From: Bradyrhizobium sp. ORS 285
GTDB lineage: Bacteria > Pseudomonadota > Alphaproteobacteria > Rhizobiales > Xanthobacteraceae
Length of the DNA: 64,000 nucleotides
Direction of reading: 5' to 3'
Assembly: GCF_900176205.1 (NCBI RefSeq)
Contig: NZ_LT859959.1
Span: forward strand, 2,687,001 to 2,751,000
Each line of letters starts with the position of its first letter. Position 1 is the first letter of the stretch. The notes below the pieces were generated by a model that had not been told where the DNA came from, made no database searches, and saw only the letters and a program-made list of their open reading frames with translations. Shown here piece by piece: positions 42,968 through 64,000 of the stretch. A program made the translations under genes and the position numbers.

Positions 42968-43007
42968 GGAGCGTCCCGCGGCCTGATGGCGAAGCGCGGG
43001 GCGCTCC
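42968..43007 (+). promoter_or_regulatory. rplL-rpoB intergenic hairpin (attenuator or processing site)
   Basis: GGAGCGTCCCGCG (42968-42980) and CGCGGGGCGCTCC (42995-43007) form a 13-bp stem with one G-T pair, 15 bases after the rplL stop. There is no T run, so a partial attenuator or RNase III site is likelier than a full terminator. Confidence 0.65.
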
Positions 43008-43499
43008 CCGACGATCTGGTGACCGGGTGGTAACATTGCCCGGTCATCATAAAGACAAAGACGTTTGCGGGGGTATCCGGATCGGCCGGAATCGTTGCAA
43101 AAGGCGTGCAACGGGGAAGTCCGCTGCAGGCCGAACACGGAAAAGTGTGGAGATTTGGGGACGTCGCTCTCGAATCTCGACTAATGTCAACCCATATTGG
43201 GTCGGCAGCACGAAAAGCCGGTTTTGGCGATGGAGTGGCGTCTCTATCGTAAGCCGTTGGGAGATAGGCAATTTCGGGCTTTTGCAGTCCGTAACGAACT
43301 AGTTCTGACGAGCGGGTGCGCCCTCGCGCCTCGCGCGTCGTTTTGCGTTTTGGCGGTCTGAAGAACAGATCTGGGACGGTTTTCGTTCCGCGCTCTGTCC
43401 CTCAGACCTTCGAAATGGATCGAAATTCAACCCGGGATGGCGGTGGCAGCCGCTGTTTCGGAAGGATCGCCCCTCCGGGCGACGACATGAGAGGCCACG
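43008..43499 (+). other. Gene-free leader of rpoB
   Basis: About 490 bases with no credible gene. Small inverted repeats are present (GTTGCAAAAGGCGTGCAAC at 43094-43112; CCCATATTGGG at 43191-43201). A separate rpoB promoter may exist here but no clear -35/-10 pair was found. Confidence 0.4.
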
Positions 43500-47618
<4,119 letters not shown>

Positions 47619-47632
47619 TTCAAGAGATCTGG

Positions 47633-47655
47633 CCCGGCCGCCTGTAGCGGCCGGG
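47633..47655 (+). promoter_or_regulatory. Hairpin between rpoB and rpoC
   Basis: CCCGGCCGC / GCGGCCGGG with a five-base loop, 15 bases after the rpoB stop. There is no T run. It is probably an mRNA stability or processing element. Confidence 0.5.
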
Positions 47656-47753
47656 TGCCGGCGCCTTCCTCCCGCGGGTCGGGGCAGGGCGCCCTCTTAA
47701 AAGAGATTTTCGAATTTGCGGCCGACCCCCGATCGGTCCGCGAGGAGAATACG

Positions 47754-51953
<4,200 letters not shown>

Positions 51954-52013
51954 ACACAGCGTTGCGGCAGGGCCTGACGGTGTCAGGTTCTGCCGCTCGT
52001 TCATCTGATATAG

Positions 52014-52042
52014 AAAAGGCCGGCGCTTGCCGGCCTTTTTTT
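52014..52042 (+). terminator. Intrinsic terminator of the rpoBC operon
   Basis: AAAAGGCCGGC / GCCGGCCTTTT with a GCTT loop, followed by a run of T (TTTTTTT ending at 52042). The remaining 250 bases to the next gene show nothing definite. Confidence 0.9.
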
Positions 52043-52291
52043 GACAAGATTTTCTCCTGTTGCCGCGCTGCTGCCCCGTTGTTCATCTTCCCTTCAGGCA
52101 CAAAGGCGCTTCTGGGAGCATCAGATCCGCTGAGCTGATGTCCGTCCACCGCGCGTGGCGATGCGCCGATTTGCTCGGGCGCAAACCCTGTGCGGGCCGG
52201 GTAGGCTATGGCCGATCGAGCCCCAAGGGTGGCAGACCCGAAACACGGACGACCGGCGCTGTCGCAGACAGCCGGAGATGGCGGAACTTCG

Positions 52292-54355
52292 ATGCTTGAC
52301 CTTGCGATTGTTGGTGGCGGTCCGGGCGGCCTGATGAGCGCCTGGTATTTGCGGCGGAAGCTCGGCGATCTCTGCAAGGTGACCATCTTCGAAGCATCCG
52401 ACCGGCTCGGCGGCAAGATCGTCACGCGCAAGTTCGACACGGCGCCGGCCATGTACGAAGCCGGCGTCGCCGAGATCTACGACTACTCGATGACCGGCCC
52501 CGATCCCTTGCGCGAGCTGATCCAGCATTTCGGCCTGCAGACGATTCCGATGGACGCCTTGCAGGTGCAGCTCGACGGCGAACTGCTCGACGACGTTCCG
52601 GGACTTCGCCGCAAATACGGGCCGAAGACCGCCGCGGCGGTCGAGGCGTTTCGCAAGCGCTGCTCCGAGGTGATGTCGCCGGTCGAATATTACGAGGGCG
52701 TCGGCGCCCACGATAACGAGCACCCCTGGGCCTACAAGACCTGCGAGGAGCTGCTCGACGAGGAGGTCGAGGATCCGACCGCCAAGCGCTTCTTCAAGGT
52801 GATGTCGCGCTCCGACATCGCCACCGAGGCCCACAACACCAATGGCCTCAACGCGCTCAAGAACTTCGTGATGGATATCGACGACTACATCGGTCTGTAT
52901 TCGATCCAGAACGGCAATGAGCAGCTGATCGAGTGCCTGCGCTCCGAGGTCGACGCCGACATCCAGCTCAACCACCGTGTGCTGCGCATCGGCAAGACCG
53001 AGCAGGGCCGCTATCGCCTCAACATGATGAACGGCAAGGGGCCGGAGACGCGCGAGTTCGATCTCGTGCTGGTGTGCCTGCCGCATTCCTGGCTGTCGAC
53101 GGTCGGCTGGGAGGGCGAGAAGCTGCGCAAGTCGATGGTCAAGCACGTCGCCTATTTCGATCGTCCCGCGCACTATCTGCGCGTCTCGATCCTGTTTGAT
53201 TCGCCGTTCTGGGGCGACAAGATCCCGGGCTCCTGGTTCATGTCGGAGGCGTTCGGCGGCTGCTGCATCTACAACGAGGGCTCGCGCCACGACGTCGGCA
53301 AACATGGCGTGCTGAACTGGCTGATCGCCGGTTCCGACGCGTTGGCGTTCGCCAACCTCTCCGACCAGGAGCTGATCGATGCCGCGCTGAAGTCGCTGCC
53401 GGCGGCGCTCGGCGATTCCAGCGCGCATTTCATGGAAGGCAAGATCCACCGCTGGCTGTCGTCGGTCAACGCGCTGCCCGGCGGCCTGCCGGTGCGCGAC
53501 GTCATGACCAATCACCGCCCCGAGCCGAAGGAGCATCCGGGGATCGTGGTCGTCGGCGACTATCTGTTCGATTCGACGCTCAACGGCCTGCTCGATTCCT
53601 CGGATGCCGCGACCGACATCATCCTCACCGAGATGATGCGGCTGCGCCGCGCCAAGTCGCAGGCGGAGACGCCGCTCTCCGACAAGATCGATCGCGACTA
53701 TTTCGACAATTATCGCGGGCAGGGGCCGTATGCCGAAGCCTGGTCGCACTTCACCGATCCGGACTATCTGCTCGGCCTGATCAAGATCGTCTGGAACAAG
53801 AGCAAGGGCAAAGGCTACAAGCTGCTGGTGGCCGGCTCCGCGAGCGGCGAACTGGTCGGCGCGCTGCGCGAGCGCGGCATCGATGCCTGGGGTATCGAGA
53901 ACAACCGCTACATCCACGGCAAGACGCCGAAGGCGCTCAAGAAGTACAACAAACTCGGCTCGATCGCGGACCTGCCGTTCAAGACCGGGGAATTCGACTT
54001 CGTGTTTGAGACCAGCCTGTGCCATCTCGGCGACAAGCAGGTCGTGCGCGCGATTCGCGAGCTCAACCGCGTGGTCAAGACCGGGCTGGTGTTCGGCTCG
54101 ATCACCTCGGACATGGCGCCGGCGCTTGTCGACCGCTACGACCTGCTGCGCGGCGTCAAGAAGCTCGGCACCTGGTGGGAATGGTCCGAGCTGTTCTTCG
54201 GCAACGGCTTCGATCTGGCGATGCACCGCCGCGACTGCACCGACGAGGTGTGGGCCGCAACTCTGGCCGCCAATAAGGGCCCGGGCCAGTGGTACGCCGA
54301 CGCGGACAGCCTGCGCTACTCGTTCTTCGACAAGGTCGAGGACGACGAGGACTAG
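52292..54355 (+). CDS. FAD amine-oxidase-like domain fused to a SAM methyltransferase-like domain
   Basis: Start taken at MLDLAIVGGGPGGLMSAWYL because FAD-binding Rossmann folds usually begin there; an in-frame ATG 28 codons upstream is the alternative. Residues ~1-470 look like a flavin amine-oxidase/protoporphyrinogen-oxidase fold: the dinucleotide motif, FEASDRLGGKIVTRKFDTAP, and a C-terminal FAD block (VVVGDYLFDSTLNGLLDSSD). Residues ~490-687 resemble a class I methyltransferase: KLLVAGSASGELVGALRERG with downstream acid (GIENN), then LPFKTGEFDFVFETSLCHLG. The fusion is not a standard named family; substrate unknown. Together with the next two genes it forms an odd cassette between rpoC and rpsL. 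Confidence 0.75.
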   Translation: MLDLAIVGGGPGGLMSAWYLRRKLGDLCKVTIFEASDRLGGKIVTRKFDTAPAMYEAGVAEIYDYSMTGPDPLRELIQHFGLQTIPMDALQVQLDGELLDDVPGLRRKYGPKTAAAVEAFRKRCSEVMSPVEYYEGVGAHDNEHPWAYKTCEELLDEEVEDPTAKRFFKVMSRSDIATEAHNTNGLNALKNFVMDIDDYIGLYSIQNGNEQLIECLRSEVDADIQLNHRVLRIGKTEQGRYRLNMMNGKGPETREFDLVLVCLPHSWLSTVGWEGEKLRKSMVKHVAYFDRPAHYLRVSILFDSPFWGDKIPGSWFMSEAFGGCCIYNEGSRHDVGKHGVLNWLIAGSDALAFANLSDQELIDAALKSLPAALGDSSAHFMEGKIHRWLSSVNALPGGLPVRDVMTNHRPEPKEHPGIVVVGDYLFDSTLNGLLDSSDAATDIILTEMMRLRRAKSQAETPLSDKIDRDYFDNYRGQGPYAEAWSHFTDPDYLLGLIKIVWNKSKGKGYKLLVAGSASGELVGALRERGIDAWGIENNRYIHGKTPKALKKYNKLGSIADLPFKTGEFDFVFETSLCHLGDKQVVRAIRELNRVVKTGLVFGSITSDMAPALVDRYDLLRGVKKLGTWWEWSELFFGNGFDLAMHRRDCTDEVWAATLAANKGPGQWYADADSLRYSFFDKVEDDED

Positions 54356-54570
54356 GCTTGCCTTCGGCGCGCGTCATTCTGGGGTAAGCTTGCTGACCTT
54401 GTCTGGGGCCAGCGGCCGGTCGCAACCTCGCTTGTTGCTCAGCATGGCCGGCTCGGCTGCCGGTGCGGCACCGTGTCGCGAGAATGCTGGCGGTCGACTC
54501 TCGCAGATGATAAAGCCGAGCCGCTTTCATCCGTTACGGTCATGCCGGCCGTGCAGGATCGGTTCGTTGA

Positions 54571-56658
<2,088 letters not shown>

Positions 56659-57917
56659 GCGTCGAGCGGCGTGCTCGCCAGACGGTGCTTGAGCCCGCGG
56701 CCGAGCGACACCGCGAATCGCGCCCAGCGCTGCGCCAGCCAATAAGGACTGGTGCCGATCGAGACCTCGCGGAACTGCCAGGCCTTCTGCAGCGACCACG
56801 CATCGCAAGCGGTCTTGACGGGATCGTCATAGAACGCGGCGATCTTGCCCTCGCTCATTCCGTCCGTCGCCAGCCAGCGCGGGATGTGGACGTTGCAGAG
56901 GCGCTCGACGTCGGTGAACACCTTGTCGGAGCCGGTGCCGGTGACCGGGCAGGTGGTGCAGAAGGCGTCTCCGATCAGCACCACACCGGGCATGCGGGTG
57001 CCGCTGTTGACGACGAGGTCGGCCGGCCGGACCTTGACGTCGCCGACAACGGCATAGTCGCCGGTGATCCGTCTGAGGCCGGGCAGGGCGGCATCCAGGG
57101 TTTCGACCGGATTGCGCCGGACCGCGCGGAGCCAAGGATCGTCGACCTCCCGATACGCGAACAGGTTCGCCCGCATCCGGTCGCCAATCGGGAACAGGGT
57201 GACGTAGGGCACGCGGGCGCTGGCCCGCTCCTGGAAATAGGTCATGGCCGGGAACGAGAAAGCCGGGCGGTCGACCGGCTCCAGATCGAAGCCGACCGAG
57301 ATCGAATGGGCCGGGCTGGTGATCGTCCGGGTGATTCCCAGCTGATGCCGTAGGCCGACATTCAGACCGTTGGCGAGCACGACCAGCCGGGCGGAGATCG
57401 TCTCGCCGGTGGAGAGGACGACGGACTGCCGATCTTCTCCGGGGGTGACTGCAGTGGCCTTGGCTACGATTCGCAGAACCGAATCTGGAATCTCCTCGCG
57501 GACGGCCGCGACCAGCGCGTGGTAGTCGATGCCGTATTGGTGTACCGGCGCCCTATCGAGGACATAGCCGAATCGGGCGATCCAGTTCTCGGCCGCCAGC
57601 GTCGCGTCCCGCAGCGCCTTGTCCGCCGTCCCGGTGCGCCGGAAGCGCGCGATCTGCTCCGCGCCCGAGATCTTCTCGATTCGGAAGTCCGGCGGGTAAG
57701 CCGCGTGGGGATCGACCAGAATCGCCGCAATGCCGGCACGCCCGAGCATGGCCGCCGTGATCGAGCCGGCCAGCCCGCCGCCGATGATCGCGATGTCGGT
57801 GTAGTGCGGCATGGGACGCCTCGTCGAAGCGCCATCCTTGGCTTCCAATGCCGAACAAAGCCTTAGCCGCCCTGTTTCAGATTGTTGCGGAGGGTGAACG
57901 GAGAATCGGAGGAAGCA

Positions 57918-58051
57918 GTAGGGGGCAAAGGCGCGGCCGCGCTGCATCCGCGCCCGAGATGCCGGTGGCGCCGTGCCCACCGCCGGGCGGCTTGCTTGCA
58001 GCGAGGTGGTGGGCACGTTGCCGCCTCCGGCGGCCGCTTTGCCCACCCTAC
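57918..58051. repeat. Intergenic palindromic repeat, GTAGGGTGGGCAAAG family (copy 7, left arm degenerate)
   Basis: The left arm is AGTAGGGGGCAAAGGCGCGG (lacking bases of GTGGG), the right arm CGCTTTGCCCACCCTAC. The inner pair is GTGCCCACC / GGTGGGCAC. Confidence 0.75.
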
Positions 58052-58635
58052 GACGTCACAATCTCCAACACCGTCAGAGGCTTGACTGGCCGACTTGAAT
58101 GTATAGGTAAGCTTTGCTGGTCTTGGCTGCCTCGCAGCGATCCGTGCGCAGCCGCCCTCGACATAGAAACGGCCGGTTTGCGCGTCCTGCGGCGTCGTTT
58201 TGCTTGACTTGGGTATTTACCGCTTATAAAAGGCCGGCACTCAACGACAGGCGGTGAGCTTCGCCAGCGTCGGTACGGATCACCCGGACCGCCCTAACCA
58301 GGGCAGAACGGGCACCAACCTCGACGAATGCCGCTCAAACGCTGTCGATCATAGCTAGGCAATGCCAGAACGATTTTAGATCTCTCGAGCTCGTTCTCTT
58401 GAGACCAATTTCGGATGCATGACCTCGGTAGGCCGCCTTCAGCGCAAGCTGAAGGGTGCTGATCGCGGTCCTCTGTGGCGTCAAGCGCTTTCCGTTCAGC
58501 GATGAATGGTTGGCGCGATTTCGTTTTGCGCGGGTTTTCGCGCGATGCGGCCCGGGTGAGGCGGGGAACCTCGAACAGAATTTGCGGAATCCGGTGACGG
58601 TTTTCGTGTGAACGTTGAGAAGGGTGAAGGCCAAG
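58052..58635 (+). other. Leader and promoter region of the str operon
   Basis: About 580 bases without a credible gene. A good promoter lies at 58203-58230 and the rest, to the rpsL start, appears to be a ~400-base untranslated leader. It may carry the regulatory site for S7 or S12 control but none was recognised. Confidence 0.5.
58203..58230 (+). promoter_or_regulatory. Promoter of the rpsL-rpsG-fusA-tuf operon
   Basis: CTTGAC (58203-58208) is followed after 16 bases by TATAAA (58225-58230). The -35 CTTGAC is typical of alphaproteobacterial housekeeping promoters. Confidence 0.7.
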
Positions 58636-59007
58636 ATGCCGACGATCAACCAGCTGATCGCAAATCCGCGCGAAGTGCAGAAGTCGCGCAAGAAGGTGCC
58701 GGCGCTGCAGCAGTCGCCGCAGAAGCGTGGCGTTTGCACGCGCGTCTACACCACGACCCCGAAGAAGCCGAACTCGGCGCTTCGTAAGGTCGCCAAGGTG
58801 CGCCTGACCAACGGCTTCGAGGTGATCGGCTACATCCCGGGTGAAGGCCATAACCTCCAGGAGCACTCGGTGGTCATGATCCGCGGCGGCCGCGTCAAGG
58901 ACTTGCCGGGCGTGCGCTACCACATCCTCCGCGGCGTGCTGGATACCCAGGGCGTCAAGAACCGTAAGCAGCGTCGTTCGAAGTACGGCGCGAAGCGTCC
59001 GAAGTAA
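58636..59007 (+). CDS. rpsL: 30S ribosomal protein S12
   Basis: 123 residues from [20 protein letters not shown]. The decoding-centre loops are wild type: [17 protein letters not shown] (Lys at the streptomycin-resistance positions) and [18 protein letters not shown]. It checks codon-anticodon pairing in the A site. First gene of the str operon. Confidence 0.99.
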   Translation: MPTINQLIANPREVQKSRKKVPALQQSPQKRGVCTRVYTTTPKKPNSALRKVAKVRLTNGFEVIGYIPGEGHNLQEHSVVMIRGGRVKDLPGVRYHILRGVLDTQGVKNRKQRRSKYGAKRPK

Positions 59008-59508
<501 letters not shown>

Positions 59509-59541
59509 CAGCGGCCCGAACGGAAATCAGGGAACAGATCC

Positions 59542-61614
<2,073 letters not shown>

Positions 61615-61653
61615 TTGTCGCGAGCTCAAGTTAGCGACTGAACGGAGAGTCAA

Positions 61654-62844
<1,191 letters not shown>

Positions 62845-62854
62845 CAACACGAAT

Positions 62855-62910
62855 AGGGAATGGCGGGTGGCGAATGGAGATCCATTCGCCGTTCGCTACT
62901 CGCCACTCAC
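62855..62910. repeat. Short inverted repeat between tuf and rpsJ
   Basis: GGCGAATGGA (62869-62878) and TCCATTCGCC (62881-62890) are perfect inverse copies. The flanks AATGGCGGGTGGCGAATGG / CCATTCGCCGTTCGCTACTC extend the symmetry imperfectly. It resembles a Bradyrhizobium-type AATGGCGAGTAGCGAATGG repeat. Confidence 0.6.
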
Positions 62911-62931
62911 TACTCAAAGAAAGATACGGCA

Positions 62932-63240
62932 ATGAACGGCCAAAATATCCGCATCCGTCTCAAGGCGTTTGACCATCGTATCCTCGATACGTCGACGCGC
63001 GAGATCGTCAACACGGCGAAACGGACCGGCGCGCAGGTTCGCGGACCCATTCCGCTGCCGACCCGCATCGAAAAGTTCACCGTCAACCGTTCGCCGCACG
63101 TCGACAAGAAGAGCCGCGAGCAGTTCGAGATGCGCACCCACAAGCGTCTCCTCGACATCGTCGATCCGACCCCGCAGACCGTCGATGCTCTCATGAAGCT
63201 CGACCTGGCTGCCGGCGTCGACGTCGAGATCAAGCTCTAA
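62932..63240 (+). CDS. rpsJ: 30S ribosomal protein S10
   Basis: 102 residues from the ATG giving [40 protein letters not shown] and the loop [20 protein letters not shown] are diagnostic. First gene of the S10 cluster and, as NusE, a transcription antitermination factor. The longer frame upstream runs through the repeat and is rejected. Confidence 0.98.
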
Positions 63241-63297
63241 GTTTTTGGATTCACGTTCGCCTCATCGCGGACATAGAGAAGAACAGGAAGCACGCCG

Positions 63298-64000
63298 ATG
63301 CGCTCCGGAGTGATCGCACAAAAGGTCGGGATGACGCGGGTCTTCACGGAGACCGGCGAACATATCCCCGTGACCGTGCTGAAGCTCGGCAATTGCCAGG
63401 TGGTCGGTCACCGCACCACCGAGAAGAACGGCTACGTCGCGCTGCAGCTCGGCAGCGGCAGCCGCAAGACGGTCTACATGCCGAAGGCGGAGCGCGGCCA
63501 GTTCGCGGTCGCCAAGGTCGAGCCGAAGCGCAAGCTCGCCGAATTCCGTGTCAGCGAGGACTCGCTGATCCCGGTCGGCGCCGAGATCCAGGCCGACCAC
63601 TTCGTCGTGGGCCAGTTCGTCGACGTCACCGGCACCTCGGTCGGTAAGGGCTTCGCGGGCGGCATGAAGCGCTGGAACTTCGGCGGCCTGCGCGCCACGC
63701 ACGGTGTGTCGATCTCGCACCGTTCGATCGGTTCGACCGGTGGCCGTCAGGACCCCGGCAAGACCTGGAAGAACAAGAAGATGCCCGGTCACATGGGTGT
63801 CGACCGCATCACCACGCTGAACCTGCGTGTGGTGCAGACGGACGTCGAGCGCGGCCTGATCCTGGTCGAAGGCGCGGTGCCCGGCTCCAAGGGTGGCTGG
63901 ATCTCGGTGCGCGACGCCGTGAAGAAGCCGCTGCCGAAGGAAGCGCCGAAGCCCGGCAAGTTCAAGGTCGCGGGTGAGCAGGCTGCCGAAGCGCCGGCCG
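63298..64000 (+). CDS. rplC: 50S ribosomal protein L3 (3' partial)
   Basis: The first 234 residues are visible ([100 protein letters not shown]). The window ends in an Ala/Glu/Pro-rich tail near the expected C-terminus. It binds 23S rRNA near the peptidyl-transferase centre. Confidence 0.98.
   Translation, partial: MRSGVIAQKVGMTRVFTETGEHIPVTVLKLGNCQVVGHRTTEKNGYVALQLGSGSRKTVYMPKAERGQFAVAKVEPKRKLAEFRVSEDSLIPVGAEIQADHFVVGQFVDVTGTSVGKGFAGGMKRWNFGGLRATHGVSISHRSIGSTGGRQDPGKTWKNKKMPGHMGVDRITTLNLRVVQTDVERGLILVEGAVPGSKGGWISVRDAVKKPLPKEAPKPGKFKVAGEQAAEAPA

Overview
The window is high-GC chromosomal DNA from a Bradyrhizobium-like alphaproteobacterium (Bradyrhizobiaceae). The evidence is the gene set, the GC-rich codon use, GTG/TTG starts, BA14K-type and His-rich small secreted proteins, and several families of intergenic palindromic repeats typical of Bradyrhizobium and Rhodopseudomonas. 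Species cannot be named from the sequence alone.

Layout. 0-5.4 kb: the tail of one SGNH-type acyltransferase, a convergent complete acyltransferase, a BA14K-tailed secreted protein, a TMEM175-like channel, a tiny ORF with a perfect extended Shine-Dalgarno followed by a terminator (minus strand), tRNA-Gly(TCC), and a secreted protein built of 15-residue repeats. 5.4-15.9 kb: a LysR regulator divergent from a catabolic/uptake operon (3-hydroxyisobutyrate-dehydrogenase-like enzyme, aldehyde dehydrogenase, N-carbamoyl-D-amino-acid hydrolase, five-gene peptide/opine-type ABC importer). 16.6-18.9 kb: CsaA-like tRNA-binding protein and a GH13 branching-enzyme-like protein. 19.4-22.2 kb: an NAD-kinase-like protein and an SPFH/band-7 protein, divergent from an NrtR-like Nudix-winged-helix regulator with a degenerate Nudix box. 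22.3-26.7 kb: Ser-rich protein, methyl-accepting chemotaxis protein, class III CoA-transferase. 26.9-36.2 kb: TetR regulator divergent from an acyl-CoA dehydrogenase plus APH-like kinase pair (the split form of ACAD10/ACAD11), two short-chain dehydrogenases, a histidine phosphatase and a serine hydrolase.

36.4-64 kb is the conserved transcription/translation superlocus: tRNA-Trp, secE-nusG-rplK-rplA, rplJ-rplL-rpoB-rpoC, then rpsL-rpsG-fusA-tuf-rpsJ-rplC (cut by the window end). It is interrupted by non-housekeeping genes: a Leu/Ile/Val-type binding protein between tRNA-Trp and secE, a D-2-hydroxyacid dehydrogenase with its own terminators between rplA and rplJ, and a three-gene cassette between rpoC and rpsL (amine-oxidase/methyltransferase fusion, ABC exporter with acidic tails, convergent FAD oxidoreductase whose poly-Ser tail is read antisense to the exporter's acidic tail).

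Best candidates for undescribed biology are the NrtR-like/SPFH/NAD-kinase-like cluster, the rpoC-rpsL cassette, the minus-strand micro-ORF transcript at 4.5-4.7 kb, and the split ACAD-kinase module. No CRISPR array, prophage, rRNA or intact insertion sequence was seen.
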